A stretch of 64,000 bases of DNA from Exobasidium rhododendri (Eukaryota > Basidiomycota > Exobasidiomycetes > Exobasidiales > Exobasidiaceae). Below, in pieces: positions 22,240 to 36,033 of the stretch. Numbering within the stretch: the first letter of the stretch is position 1; each line of letters starts with the position of its first letter. The DNA is taken from the NCBI GenBank assembly GCA_026210745.1, contig CP110630.1, forward strand, positions 7,006,001 to 7,070,000, in the 5' to 3' direction. The translations under genes were made by a program, and so were the position numbers. Below the pieces are notes generated by a model that worked only from the letters and a program-made list of their open reading frames with translations, had not been told where the DNA came from and ran no database searches.

Positions 22240-23582
22240 ATGGCCCCTTCTGTGGACACTCCTGCCGCTCGTCAAAGCAAGACATCTACCGTCAACGCAC
22301 CGTCCTCTGCACCACTACGAGCCTTTTCGAACTTCGACTCCACGCCTAGCATCGGCACTGAATTTCGTCAAGTTTCCACTGATGGTAAGGAAGTTCTCTC
22401 CATTCAGAAAGTGCTCAAGAACGAAGATCTCCTTGGCGCGCTGAGTCGACTTGTGTGAGTGCATAGTAAGAACTACTGTAGGAAGAGTATGCGCTCTGAC
22501 TGTTGTTGTCTATCTGCAGCTCTGAACGAGGAGTCGTCTTCTTCCGCGATGCTGTCTTGAGCACGCAAGATCAAAAAGACCTCGTCGACAGACTGGGGAA
22601 AGCGAGTGGTAAGCCTGCAACAAGTGGGCTGCATGTGCATCCCTTCACGGTAGAAGACTCCCAGCACGGTGACGAGATCAGTGTGGTGAGCAACGATTTT
22701 GTGTTCAGCGAGAAATACAAGCGACCTGAGGACACGCTCCGCAATCGACCAGTCGGTCACACCTTGTGGGTGAGTGCACAAAAGTCTCGTAGAAGCGTCC
22801 TCGATCTTCTGCCTCGTCCCTATCTAACATCGTGACTGGAACACCCTGCAGCACTCCGACGTGACGTTTGAAGCGGTGCCAAGTGACTACGCCTGTCTTC
22901 AAATCAGGACCTTCCCATCTGTAGGAGGTGAGAACTGTCTTGCGTACTGCTTTTTCAAGTTGATGCCTGCTGATCTCATTGAAGTACTTGAGGCGACACA
23001 CTTTGGGCTTCTGCCTACGAAGCGTACGACCGTTTGAGCCCGCACTTCCAGACATTCCTCGAAGGACTGACGGCGACACACCTCGGTCAAGGATTCCTCG
23101 ACATGGCAAAGAAGGTTGGGAGTGAAGTGCGTGAGAATCGTGGCTCGCCCGAAAACATCGGACAAGACTTAAAGACGAGTCATCCGGTGATCAGAACGAA
23201 TCCTGTGACTGGCTGGAAGGGTCTCTTTGTCAATCGAGGCTTCACCAACAAGATCAACGAATTGACAAAGGCAGAGTCGGACAATCTCCTCGACTTTCTC
23301 TTCCACCACATTTCGAGCGTGAGTATCGGATCACAGTCTGCTGAAGGAACTTGTACGACGGCGCTGACCCTTATTGATCTCCAGAACCACGACATTCAGG
23401 TACGCTTCCGATGGGAGGAGAACAATCTAGCCATCTGGGACAATCGTTCGACATTCCACGCGGCCACGTACGATCTTACAGGCGACAAGAGAGAAGGCAC
23501 ACGCGCTGTCAGCCTGGGTGAGCGACCTTACTTTGACCCTCAAAGTTCTGGCAGACGGGCTGCTCTTGCTCGGAGTAGCTGA
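22240..23582 (+). CDS. TauD/TfdA-type Fe(II)/2-oxoglutarate dioxygenase (sulfonate or alkyl-sulfate type)
   Basis: Exons 22240-22454, 22520-22769, 22852-22927, 22993-23318 and 23385-23582, 354 aa. Ligands of the Fe(II) facial triad are H156-x-D158 (HSDVTF, at the exon 3 start) and H314 (STFHAATYD). R329 in GTRAVSLGERP is the probable 2-oxoglutarate-binding Arg. The order ...GVVFFRD..., GHTLWHSDVTFE, GGDTLWAS, LFVN.GFTNKI, WDNRSTFHAATYD follows yeast Jlp1-like enzymes, which oxidise sulfonates or alkyl sulfates to release sulfite or sulfate. The last intron (23319-23384) is 66 nt with no stop, so its retention would keep the frame. Convergent with the sulfatase gene, 82 bp apart. Confidence 0.88.
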
Positions 23583-23664
23583 TCGTGTAAAGGAGGCTGT
23601 CCAATCATTGTGGTGTGTAATTTGAAAGTAAATCATCTCATTTGACACATCTTACACACACACT

Positions 23665-25945
<2,281 letters not shown>

Positions 25946-27481
25946 ATGTCTGCCATCCAGTATGGTCACAATGGCGGAAAAGAAGACAGCACCATCAGGG
26001 CGGCTTTCGATCACTCGAGTGCACGGCGTGTCAATACAAACTCAGTCGTGGCCCAAGCTCTGAAAGAACAGTACCCCGACCTGGACCCTGTGATCACTTC
26101 AGAAGACCTGCTGAGCTTTGTCATTTCGTCGAAGAAGGCGACGTATACAGTGCTCGATGACGACAGAAGCGTGTGTTATGGTTCGAAGTTTCCACAAGCT
26201 CTCTCCCTTACCTCTTATGCGCCCCCTCGACAACGCACCGGCGAGGGGAGCATGGTGGAGACTCTCCTCTTGAGTAAGCTCGCATACTGGTGGGGTGGTG
26301 AGCAGTATCTCGTCTACGTCGTTGATGGACGAGATGGTCAATCGTACTTCCCCCAAGCAAAGTACTTTTACATCTTACACCCGCAAAAGAACAAAGCACT
26401 GGCCCTTGCTGAAGCGGCGGGTAGGTGGCTTAATGAGCTGCATGAGGAAGTGTGGATGTTCGACTCTGGCTACTGGCAGAAGAGCACAGAATTGTACAAC
26501 AGCATCAGGAGTGCATCGTGGGAGAATGTAATCTTAGACGACAAGATGAAGAAGGCGCTCATCGATGACCACCTGTCGTTCTTCAGCTCGCGGGAGCAGT
26601 ACGTCAAGTTCAAGGTGCCCTGGAAGCGAGGAATCATCTATCACGGGCCACCAGGCAACGGCAAGACGATCAGTATCAAGGCCATGATGCACACCCTGTA
26701 CAGCTTGAAGGAGCCCGTCCCGACGCTGTACGTCCGGTCCTTGTCTTCGGTGAGTAAGTATGACGAGAGAACGAGACTTCTCTCACCACTGTCGACCCTC
26801 TAGAGTGCAGGAAACGAGTATTCCATCAAGCAAATTTTCATCAAAGCTCGTCTGATGGCACCTTGCTATCTCATCTTTGAAGATTTGGACAGTTTGATTA
26901 CGGACAACGTGAGAAGCTACTTTCTCAATGAAGTAGACGGACTGCAAAGCAACGACGGAATATACATGCTTGGAAGCACAAATCATCTCGAACGATTGGA
27001 TCCTGGCATTTCAGTGAGGAGGTTTTTCGTCTAGATTGTGCGGTGTGATGATGATCCCTTACCACTTCCTCACTTGCTCCAGAAACGACCCTCCCGATTC
27101 GACCGCAAGTTCCTGTTTTCTAATCCGATCAAGAAGGAGCGAGTGCAATACTGTCACTTTTGGCAGAGGAAGCTCCAGGACAGCAAGGAAATCGATTTCC
27201 CCGATGTGCTGTGTGAAGCTATTGCAGGTATCACGGAGAAATTTAGCTTTGCGTACATGCAGGAAGCATTCGTTGCCGCGCTACTAGCCATCGCGAGAGA
27301 GCAGAGGAAGGAAAGTGACGACGTGGACCGCGTTGGAAGCGACTGGGTGCGACTTCAGACGGAAGACGACGACGACGACGGCGACGACGAGCTCGACAAG
27401 TATATCTTGTGGACGCACATCAAGGAGCAGGTGGCAACGTTGAGAGAGGGGCTGAGCAATCTTGTAGAGGAAGCCTCATGA
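25946..27481 (+). CDS. AAA-family ATPase
   Basis: Exons 25946-26749, 26804-27013 and 27083-27481, 470 aa. Residues about 1-210 form an N-terminal region of unknown fold. The AAA core has Walker A GPPGNGKT (234-241), Walker B YLIFEDLDS (290-298), a sensor-like GSTNH and arginine-finger-region KRPSRFDRK (about 339-347). A short acidic run (EDDDDDGDDE) precedes the C-terminal helix. No signal or membrane segment is clear. AAA proteins of this single-domain kind remodel protein complexes; partner and location are not readable. Similar proteins are common and often multi-copy in fungi. Confidence 0.85.
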
Positions 27482-28565
27482 TGCCAATGACGATACGTTG
27501 AAGAATTTATCACCTTCTTCATGTGCATACGCATTAGCGATGGGGCATAATATGTTTGCGAGCCAAGAGCGTCCAGGCCAATGCACGAGAAAGACCGAAG
27601 CCAAGCATTATAAAAATATCCAAAGGACACTGCCATGTCTGCTTTGAAAAGGATAGTGATCAGACGATGGCGCCAGGAGGGAAAAAGGGATGTGCCCGCC
27701 AATGACAGGCCTTGACAAAGAGCACGTTCGCATCGACTTCCGCACCTGCCTTGAATCACCGCTTGATCATCTAAAAGGTAGGTTTGAAGAGTCCTTTGCT
27801 GTATGGAGAAGGCGCCATGGAATGCCAAGCTTGGTATTCCGCCAAACCGAATGAGCCAACGGGGAAGCTGCCACTCAAAGATGAAGAAAGTTGGGCGGTG
27901 GTGATCGAGTGCCGCGCGTGAGATACTCGAGAGAGTGCGGGCGCGTGAGTCTTGGCAACTTTCATTTATTTTTAGGAAACGCGTCTCATTCAAATTCATC
28001 AAATATGCCTAGTCGTGAATATCAAATTGACAAAAGAGTATAATAAGTCTCCAGCTTTGACAGATTTTGACGTGAAGATTCAATCTGGCTGTGATTGAAC
28101 GAAAAGAAGGACGAGGGAACGTGTACACCTTGCAGTGCTGATTCTACCCCCGTTCTTAAAGAGCAACGACAATTCGAGAAGAAAGGGGAAAGCGATGCTC
28201 CTTGGCTTGGCGCTCTTCATGGCCAGGCTCACGGTCTTGGCACTTGGCACTTTTGCTGGATTCAAGCAGCATTCATTAGGAAGAGCTCCTTCTACAGACT
28301 GACACCGCTTCAAGCGGCGCGGCAGATGCTGAGACTCGAAGTGGAAGTCTTCTCGCCACAGCTTTGACAGCACAGGTGAATGTCTGCATAGTCTTTGAGT
28401 TCTTGTTGGCTTTCTTCTCATGCATAATGGGGCGGCACTGATCGAGGTGTGAATGGTATAAAGCGATGGCTCTCTTGCTCCTTTGTTGGAACCCTCGTTC
28501 ACCACACCAAGTCATCAATCTCCCCTCCCTCCCTTCCCCCTTCCTGGCTGAGACCCCCTCACACA
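27482..28565. other. Intergenic region upstream of phosphate transporter
   Basis: 1,084 bp without a supportable gene; short frames on both strands lack protein-like composition. It contains a TATA box at 28457 and an AACGTG element (reverse complement CACGTT) at 28118-28123. CACGTT is a known lower-affinity Pho4-type site in yeast; its relevance here is a guess. Confidence 0.4.
28457..28463 (+). promoter_or_regulatory. TATA box of the phosphate transporter gene
   Basis: TATAAAG lies 109 bp upstream of the ATG at 28566, a normal spacing. By position only. Confidence 0.45.
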
Positions 28566-30428
28566 ATGGCAGTCCTTCACCAGTATGACTACATTTTCGC
28601 CATCGGCACACTCTTTGCCATGCTAGATGCCTTCAACAATGGTGCCAACGATGTCGCCAACGCCTGGGCAACGTCAGTCTCTTCCCGATCCATCAGTTAT
28701 CGCATGGCCATGATCTGTGCTACGGTGTTTGAGCTTCTGGGTGCCCTGACTGTGGGTGCTCGTACAGCCGATACGATCAAGAACGGCATCATTCCCAGCA
28801 ATGCCTTTCAGGGAAATGCTGGTGTGCAGATGCTTGCCTTCACTTGTGCGCTGGCTGGAGCGTCTACATGGGTCATGTGGTGCACTCGACACTCTGCTCA
28901 CGTCTCTTCCACCTACTCTCTTATCTCTGCTGTTGCTGGTGTTGGTGTCGCCACCGTTGGCGCAAGCAGGGTTCAGTGGGGCTGGAATGCTGGAAAGGGA
29001 CTCGGTGCGATCTTCTCTGGACTCGCCATGGCTCCGTTCTGTGCAGCAGGATTCGGCGCCATCATCTTCCTCTTGATCAAGTTCACCGTTCATGTCAGGA
29101 AGAATCCAGTTCCGTGGGCTGTTTGGACTGCTCCATTGTTCTTCCTCATCGCCGGTACCGTGTGCGCCCTTTCGATCGTGTACAAGGGATCTCCCAATCT
29201 CGGTCTGGACAAGAAGCCCAAGTCGTTTATCATCGCGGTCAGTCTTGGCACTGGCTTTGGCTTGTGTCTCGTTTCGGCCGTCTTCTTTGTGCCGTGGCTT
29301 CACTGCAAAGTCATCAAGAAGGACCAATCGCTTGCTGCCTGGGAGATCATCAAAGGGCCTCTACTCTGGACACGACCATACGCCACCGATGCGGATGCAG
29401 CCAAAGTGCCAGACTACAGCGTCGTGCAGCACGATGACGACTCTAGTCTAGCTCCGAGTAGTGACGACAATGAAAAGGATGCCATCATGCTCACTCCCGG
29501 ATCTCTCGATGATGTCGTGCCGCAGACAAAGTCACAAAAGCAACTTCAAAAAGAGTCCGACGCACGTTTTCATGCTAAGTTGCGTCTCAAGAAGGGGCCT
29601 CTTGGCTGGGCCATGCGATACCTTCACGACAACCGCATGGGACCTGGTATGATCTACGAGCTGGGCAATCTCAAGGTCATGATCAAGCGAGTTCCTGCGC
29701 AAATTGTGGTCGCCGCCCTGTACGGCATGAACTACGACATCCACTCGGCTCAAATGGGCATTGAAGGAACTCCCGAGGGTCTGCGGATGGAGAGAGTATA
29801 CGCTCATGCCGAAAAGTACCCCAACGAAGTCGAGCACACGTACTCGTTCATCCAACTGATCACTGCCTGCACTGCGTCTTTTGCTCACGGTGCAAATGAC
29901 ATTGGGAATGCAGTCGCACCTTGGGCCGTCATCTACTCTGCATGGAGCACTGGAGACCCAGCTCAGTCCAAGACAAGTGTGCCCACATGGCAGATTGCGG
30001 TCCTGGTCGTCGTTCTCATCATCGGATTCGTCACGTATGGGTGAGTTTTCGAAGAGAGATTGCTTCCCTGCTGAGGAGGAAAAAGAGAAAGACACTGATG
30101 CCTGCTTCAATTTAGATACAACATAATGAGAGTGATGGGCAATAAACTTACCTACCACTCGCCATCTCGAGGCACTTCCATGGAATTAGGTGCAGCCATC
30201 ACCATCTTGATCTTCTCCATCTACAAATTGCCGGTCTCGACATCCATGTGCATCACGGGAGCGACCGTAGGCGTGGGTTTGATGAACGGAAGCCTCAAGG
30301 CTGTCAACTGGCAGCGAGTTGGGCTGCTCTTTCTCTCCTGGGTTGTCACGATCCCCATTGCGGGACTGCTGGCTGGTCTGCCGATGGCCGTCATCATCAA
30401 TGCCCCTAGATTCGGTCTCTCCACCTAG
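28566..30428 (+). CDS. PHO89: PiT-family phosphate transporter, PHO89-like
   Basis: Exons 28566-30040 and 30116-30428, 595 aa. The two signature repeats of the PiT family are both present: GANDVANAW at 26-34 and GANDIGNAVAPW beginning at about 442, in inverted halves of several helices each. A large hydrophilic loop (about 270-390), rich in Asp/Ser/Lys, separates the halves, as in yeast Pho89. The protein imports inorganic phosphate at the plasma membrane, with sodium in the yeast relative. The TATA box and a candidate Pho4-like element upstream fit regulation by phosphate, but this is not shown. The ATG at 28566 was chosen because no ATG lies upstream in frame. Confidence 0.93.
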
Positions 30429-30789
30429 CGTCTCCACGTCCTTCTCCCTTTTTATCAATAATAGAATTGTGCATTAATTTTATTATTTGATTTATATTGA
30501 CATTTTAGTGGCAGATCGGGCAGGAAGACTCCTCAGTGCAGACGCGACGCACACGATAGAGTGATTGGCGCAATATTTAGTCTCCGGAGATCTATTTCTT
30601 CTTTCATTCCGTGGGCTCTCCTCCACCAGAAAGGCCGCCCCACCTGGGCGTTGACTGATGGACTTGGTCGTTCGTTGTAATGACTTCCAGTTTCCAGCTT
30701 TGTAGTTCGTAGTAGCGGGTCCGCAGTCACCATCATTGACGCTGCCAGATTCTTCCAGGAGAATGTGTTCAGTCTGATCTAAAGACGGT
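30429..30789. other. Intergenic region
   Basis: AT-rich 3' flank of the phosphate transporter (30460-30510), then sequence leading into the broken gene at 30790. Nothing else seen. Confidence 0.5.
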
Positions 30790-31481
30790 CAAGTGTATAT
30801 CGACAGGGCGAGGGCAACAAGTGCCAACGTTGCACAGAGGGTAAATGGAACTGCAACATCGACTTCAAAGGGGTAAGTTAGTAGCATGTGTGAGAATCGA
30901 TAAGACAGTGATTTGATAGGCAATGCGGACGTGCACCAAAACTCATCTATCGCATTCTTGCAACAGTGCCTGATCGCAAGAATCCTGCGGGTGATATGAA
31001 GGAGTACTTGTACAACGTTCGATTGAAAAAAGCCTGAAAAGCGGACAAATGGCTGGTGAACCCAACGTTTGGAACACCCAGAGAAACTGCTGGAAGAGTT
31101 TGAGAACGTCGAGATGCCTGTAAAGTACCGAGATCAGCTGGACGCCTACTGCAACAGACGAAGCAAGAAGAAAGCGTCCCAGCTCACACCTCTCTTCCTG
31201 CTGTGACAAGCAGTTCGCGAGTCAAAACGAACCCAAAGACGTCGGAAGAGGAGGCTGCTTTGGCATTCAAGTTGATGGACGAACTGCATGATGCCATGAT
31301 GACGTACCGTGCTTGCTACTGGAAGCTGCAAGCTCTAAAGGAAGACGATCCGGATCTATTCGAGAAGATGGAATTGCCAGTCTTTTCTTTGGGTTCGCCA
31401 CCGATCAGAAGTAGCGAGACGGCGAGAGATAGGAATGATCTCAAAGAGATGCTTGGCGCTCACTTTGCTGAAATGAATTGA
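30790..31481 (+). pseudogene. Broken gene, unknown lineage-specific protein with Cys-rich start
   Basis: Protein-like segments run in order but in different frames. 30792-30872 carries GEGNKCQRCTEGKWNCNIDFKG. After a possible intron, 30921-31034 carries CGRAPKLIYRILATVPDRK, then a TGA at 31035-31037 and continuation to about 31080. A frameshift leads to EKLLEEFENVEMPVKYRDQLDAY. A second frameshift near 31190-31200 leads to SEEEAALAFKLMDELHDAMM and on to the stop at 31479-31481. The splice phases at 30872/30920 also do not match. One in-frame stop plus at least two frame changes indicate a decayed gene. The CxxC...C start looks like the zinc-binding modules of fungal regulator-like or repeat-family proteins. 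Function unknown. Confidence 0.6.
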
Positions 31482-31735
31482 CCAGGCAGAGTGCAGAGAG
31501 ACTGTGTCGCTACTCACACGACACTACACTGTTCCTCGTCCCCACATCACTCACTGTATCGGCCTTGTAAGACCTGCTCAACTGCAGCAGGCCACTTCGT
31601 GCAATCCAGCATCACATTACCCACCAACCTCGTTCTGCGCTCGCCGGATCGTTGCAGGTAAGTATTGTAGGCATTGCGAGTGTATATCTAGGGTATACCA
31701 TTGTGTTCACTCCTGTAGCTGTACAAATCACATCA

Positions 31736-33151
31736 TCACTCGCCCCTCTTGGTCAGCCAGTCACCAGTCGTGAACTTGTGCCCTCGGTCGAGGGGGAAAA
31801 TGTCACGAATCGTGCCATCAGGCGACACGGCCGACTTCTCCAACGACCGTCGTCCACTGGCGATGGTGTACGTGTCGGTGTCGAGCGGCTCTCTGTGCAT
31901 CATGGACGTCGCCCGTGTCCTCTCCGTGTTCGTGTTCACTGTGGCCGCAGCGTCATTGTCTGCCTTGTGAATCGAGAGCGAGGCGGCCGCGCTCTCCTTG
32001 TCTTGCGCTCGCTTCTCCTCCGCCTGCTGCTGCTGCTGCTTCTTCAGTGCAACGCCATTCGGTGTCGGTACATTCAGGTCCAAGCTCGCCTTGTACTTTG
32101 CAATCTCGTCCGCCGTCGCCAACTTCGACTTCCGCTTGACGCTTCGATGAGAAGTCATCTGACTGGCGCTATCCGGGAGCAAGTTCAACGCTTGCCGCAT
32201 GCCAAACTTGGACACCAAATCGTCGTCTCTGCTGAGCGCATTCGCAGAGCCGTCCTTCCAATCTGGTCGTTTCGGGTTGTAGTGCAGCGTAATCTTCTCC
32301 ACATCCACAGTATCGTCGTCACTGCTGTCCGGATAGATGTCCTTGACGCCCATGCGCCATACGTTGTTCCTCTTTCCGCGCACACTCGAGTCGCGAACGG
32401 GCGACGCTTTCGGCTCACCACGATCTCGCTCCTTGATGTAACTGCTCGCAGCGATGGACTTGTGATCGACGTCGCCCGGTACGGTTGCTTGGTAGAAGAG
32501 GGCTCCTGTCAGTTTGGAGAGAGAACCACTCCTCTCCTCCTCTTCGTCGCTACTTGGAAGATGATACGCCGCCTTCTCGTATTCTCTCGCCTTTGGATCC
32601 TGCTGTGCATCGAGTCGCGATTCCAGCTTCAGGCGTACGGCGGTAGGATAGGTGGACATGGCGTTGGGTTGATGCTGATGAAGTGTGCTTTTGCTGCTCT
32701 TGGCACGACTCCGTTGCGAACTGGCGCGCACGACCTTGTCTTGCGCGGTGGAGGCGCCTTGCACTTCGATCATAACGATTTCGTTGGCATTGGACGACGG
32801 AGCAGCAGCAGCAGCGGTGCTCTTGCGCAACGACGAACTCCTCGCCAGTATCTTGTGCTCGGATGGGAAGAGGATCGGGAGCTCCGGTGCGCGCTCTTCC
32901 ACCTTTGTCGCCGGAATGACTGTGTCCTGCATGACAAAGGAGACTTTCCCAGAGTCGTTCGCCGCGGCTTTCGCAATGTCATTTACGCCATCTTCCCCTC
33001 CATTTTGTTGTTCCCCACTTGTCGCTGGAAAGTAGTCCTGCTTCTGCAAACCGGTGGTGTAGAGCAGCCAGTCGGGTGTGGTCGCAGTGTCGGTGGTATG
33101 CTGCATCGAGGCCACATCGAGCAGGGTGCGTGGCTTCACCTCAGTCGACAT
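31736..33151 (-). CDS. Predicted disordered protein of unknown function
   Basis: Single open frame, 471 aa from the ATG at 33151; an extension to 33253 has no ATG. Composition is low-complexity: Ala run near 140, SSDEEEE, a five-residue Gln run, many Lys/Arg/Ser, and a possible nuclear signal KRKSK. Two short related blocks, GVKDIYPDSSDDD (middle) and GTIRDIFPLDRG (near the end), may be a repeated short motif. No signal peptide, membrane helix or known domain recognised. The long frame and good start context argue that it is real. Some introns may be hidden in the open frame. Confidence 0.55.
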   Translation of the reverse strand: MSTEVKPRTLLDVASMQHTTDTATTPDWLLYTTGLQKQDYFPATSGEQQNGGEDGVNDIAKAAANDSGKVSFVMQDTVIPATKVEERAPELPILFPSEHKILARSSSLRKSTAAAAAPSSNANEIVMIEVQGASTAQDKVVRASSQRSRAKSSKSTLHQHQPNAMSTYPTAVRLKLESRLDAQQDPKAREYEKAAYHLPSSDEEEERSGSLSKLTGALFYQATVPGDVDHKSIAASSYIKERDRGEPKASPVRDSSVRGKRNNVWRMGVKDIYPDSSDDDTVDVEKITLHYNPKRPDWKDGSANALSRDDDLVSKFGMRQALNLLPDSASQMTSHRSVKRKSKLATADEIAKYKASLDLNVPTPNGVALKKQQQQQAEEKRAQDKESAAASLSIHKADNDAAATVNTNTERTRATSMMHREPLDTDTYTIASGRRSLEKSAVSPDGTIRDIFPLDRGHKFTTGDWLTKRGE

Positions 33152-34336
33152 CCTTATACGAGGGGGGTAAGAGAGAGAGAGAATGTTAATTAGATGGAAG
33201 TAGTAGTAGTACGACTGACGTTCGAACGGAGGGTTTCGACATATTCCAATCAAATCAGGATGGGGTGGGCCTTCCGAGCTTGTAATAGTGTCTTAGGTCC
33301 TCAAGGCGGGGACCGTCTGATGATTTGCAAGCATGACGTCATTTAATTATTACGCAGGACTATCAAATGCCACGCGCGTATGCCCGTTTGTCTGTCCCTT
33401 CCAGTCTGACAATTCTTGCGCGGATTGCGTGGATCTTCTCGAGCAGGGGAGGCGTCATCCCGGATCTGGCAGAGCGGCAATCTTTGGTCGATAAGAAAAG
33501 AGGCATGTGACCTCACCCTCCCTCACCCGATGCAAGCAAGCATGGAAAGACCGACCAAGGTGCGGCAGGATTCTGTCTCTGGGTGGGCCCTCTTCTCAAG
33601 CCGCCGATTGAGCTCTGAGAAACTTGGTCACGACGACTCTGCCTTTCTGAAGTGTCACGATCGACTAGCAGAGTCATTAACATGAAGTCTCCACCTTCGT
33701 ATACATACTGTAATTAAATACAGTAGAACTTCTCTAATCTTATACCCTCAAATTCTATATATTCCCATACCTTATTGAAATCTGGCCGTACAGAATCGGG
33801 ACCTAGTGTTTTAAAGGAAAATCCCCATTTCTTTTAACTTATGAGATCTGAAATAATCCTACTAGTGATTATAAGATATGAGGACTTACACGTGGAAGTA
33901 TTTTGTATTGAATTTCTAAGTTGTAATGCGCAATTCTTGTATTCCGGCTTATCTTACTCCCTTTTTCAGTAATCACAATTCTAAAACCTGGTCTTGGAAC
34001 GATTTGCTTCCTGTCAAATTGAATTCCCATATTCTATAATCCCCATAACTGATAGAAATCGCTCGGTCCCGCGCGTATAAGATATGGGAAGTTCTACTGT
34101 AGTACAATCAACGTTCTTAGTCCACTTTCCACGGGCATTTGTTCTCACTTTCGCAGTTTAGGAATAAGATTGGCGCTATTCCACGCTAGTGATGCGTTTT
34201 GAGGAAGAAGTTGCCCTTATCGCAGGCAAGTTTAATTCTCCAGTGGGACGACCTCCAGACGACGAAATAGAAGGGGCGGCAAACATGCGGACGCACTCCA
34301 TCACACCGGATCTCTGGTCTTATACTTCGACACCTC
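33152..34336. other. Intergenic region containing a MITE
   Basis: 1,185 bp between the disordered protein (5' end) and the BAHD-like gene. The middle is occupied by a 379-bp terminal-inverted-repeat element (33721-34099). No gene seen in the flanks. Confidence 0.55.
33721..34099. mobile_element. MITE-like element with terminal inverted repeats and TA target duplication
   Basis: The left end CAGTAGAACTTC...ATCTTATAC and the right end, read in reverse complement, agree at 12 of the first 12 bases and again at ATCTTATAC. The element is flanked by TA on both sides (33719-33720 and 34100-34101). It is 379 bp, AT-rich and has no open frame. CAGT-starting ends with TA duplication are typical of Tc1/mariner-pogo (Fot1-like) elements. 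Internally, a block with CCCATA...AGAAATC...TCGG...GGTCC-like sequence appears near both ends (about 33770 and 34025), suggesting subterminal repeats. It must depend on a transposase elsewhere. Confidence 0.8.
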
Positions 34337-36028
34337 ATGCCTGCACATGGCCGCAGTGACTACACAGTGGTGCCGATACCGCTGCTCGATGCTACCAAGG
34401 CAAAGTGAGTGGCGCTCTACATCTCACATAGACAAGCCCTGCTAAAATCCAAACTTCCTTGTGACGGGTCTCACCTCGCAGCACCGAAATAGTCGTGAGT
34501 GGCGGTCGTCGAGCGTATATTGCAGGCAGTCGACTGACACACTGTGCATCTCCAGGTCCATCAATCGTACATCTTCGCCGGGCAATTGTCTTTCGAGAAG
34601 CTTCAGGAGAGCTGGGACACACTCGTGACGGCATGGCCTATCATCTGGGCCAGGATCCGCATCGACGATGACTCCCCCAGTGGCTTGTCTTATCACATAC
34701 CCACACCAACTCGACTGAAGCAGATCCGGTCAGAGGCAGCCCAGGCCACGGATCTAAAAGAGCAGCCTTTCCTCCGCCTAGACAGATCGGATCAGCCCTT
34801 GTCTTCCTACTTTCCCGGATTCAAAGAGCATGTATCGACCGAGAACAGCGTGTACATGGTGCCGGCGCCTGCTCCTGAAGCCTTTGAGGAGGTGGCATTC
34901 GCAAACAGCCCCACGACGTTCCAGGAGTACCTCGACGGAGAGCATCCACTGATCGGCATCCAAGTCACACGCTTCTCGGACGCAACGATCATCACACGGA
35001 ACAACAGTCACATCTACGGCGACGGCTTCACGATGGCATCTGTTCTGAATGCGTGGCAGGACATCCTGAACGGTAAAGGTGCACCAAGCGAGCTACAAGA
35101 CGTCGGACTCGATCCTTTTGCTCAATTTGGACCCAACACAAAAGCACCTCTCATACCATGGAAGGCGGAACCTCCCCTCCCTCCACCATCACCACCACCT
35201 GGATGGATCGTGTTGACTCTGGGCCAGAAGATGAGCGTGATTGGCAGGTTCATGTACGACTTGCTCTACACGCGCCCGGAGAGGAGTATGCGGCAAAAGT
35301 ACCTCTTTATCTCCAACGACGAGATCGCCCTTCTCCAACAGCAAGCCAAAGCTGACCTAGATGCGACAGCAGGAGAAGAAGAAAACAAACAAGCAAAGAT
35401 TGGCAAGTCGGATGTCCTGTACGCCTGGCTGATGAAACAGTCACACAGCACCTTGCCACGGGATGCATTCTCCACACCCTTATCGATCATCAACCTCAAG
35501 GGAAGGCCACCCGCTGGCGTTGTCCTGCCTCGTCACCGTTTCTTCTGCTCTGCTCAGCCTGTGCCTCTTCTTTCTTTGAATGTCGGTGATCTCCTCGACA
35601 TGCCATTGGGAGAGTTGGCCCTCCACATCCGCAAGAGCCATCAACGGTACCTGGATGCTGATGTGCAACGAGCCAGCCTCACTTTTCATCTGTATCACGG
35701 TCTTTGGAAGGGAGCCAGTGGTCAGACGCCCTTCTTCTGTCCCCCACACCATCGCTGGTCTGGCCTAAGTGACCTGCGAGCGTTGCGGTACTTCTCACTC
35801 GACTTTGCAGGCGCCCTTGCCACCACGACCTCTGATGAAGACGTGAGAGAAAGAAGTGCCCCGCTCGTTGCCCAGCATGTCGACATGAGTTGTCAGATGT
35901 CCAAGCGGGATCGGTGGATGTGCCTAGGAGACACAAAGGAAGGGACGTGGTTCACCGGCTTTCAAAGTGAACAGCAATGGGCGGACAAAAGGGGATTCGG
36001 CAAGTACAGCTCCTACTGCGCATCGTAA
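34337..36028 (+). CDS. BAHD-like acyltransferase (transferase family)
   Basis: Exons 34337-34404, 34482-34494 and 34556-36028, 517 aa. The main exon is certain; the first exon (MPAHGRSDYTVVPIPLLDATKA) and a 13-nt middle exon are inferred from GT-AG sites with matching phase. NNSHIYGDGF holds the BAHD active-site HxxxDG, and the N-terminal LSFEKLQESWDTLVTAWPIIWARI matches the usual start of such enzymes. The second hallmark DFGWG is replaced by a divergent YFSLDFAGA region, as is common in fungi. Members move acyl groups from CoA to hydroxyl or amine acceptors in secondary metabolism. Acceptor unknown. Confidence 0.7.
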
Positions 36029-36033
36029 GAGCA

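Noticed and set aside
31652-33193. Plus-strand open frame of 513 codons
   Set aside because: It is antisense to the disordered protein gene and its start is not ATG; the translation is Arg/Leu/Val-rich with no domain, a typical shadow of GC-rich coding sequence.
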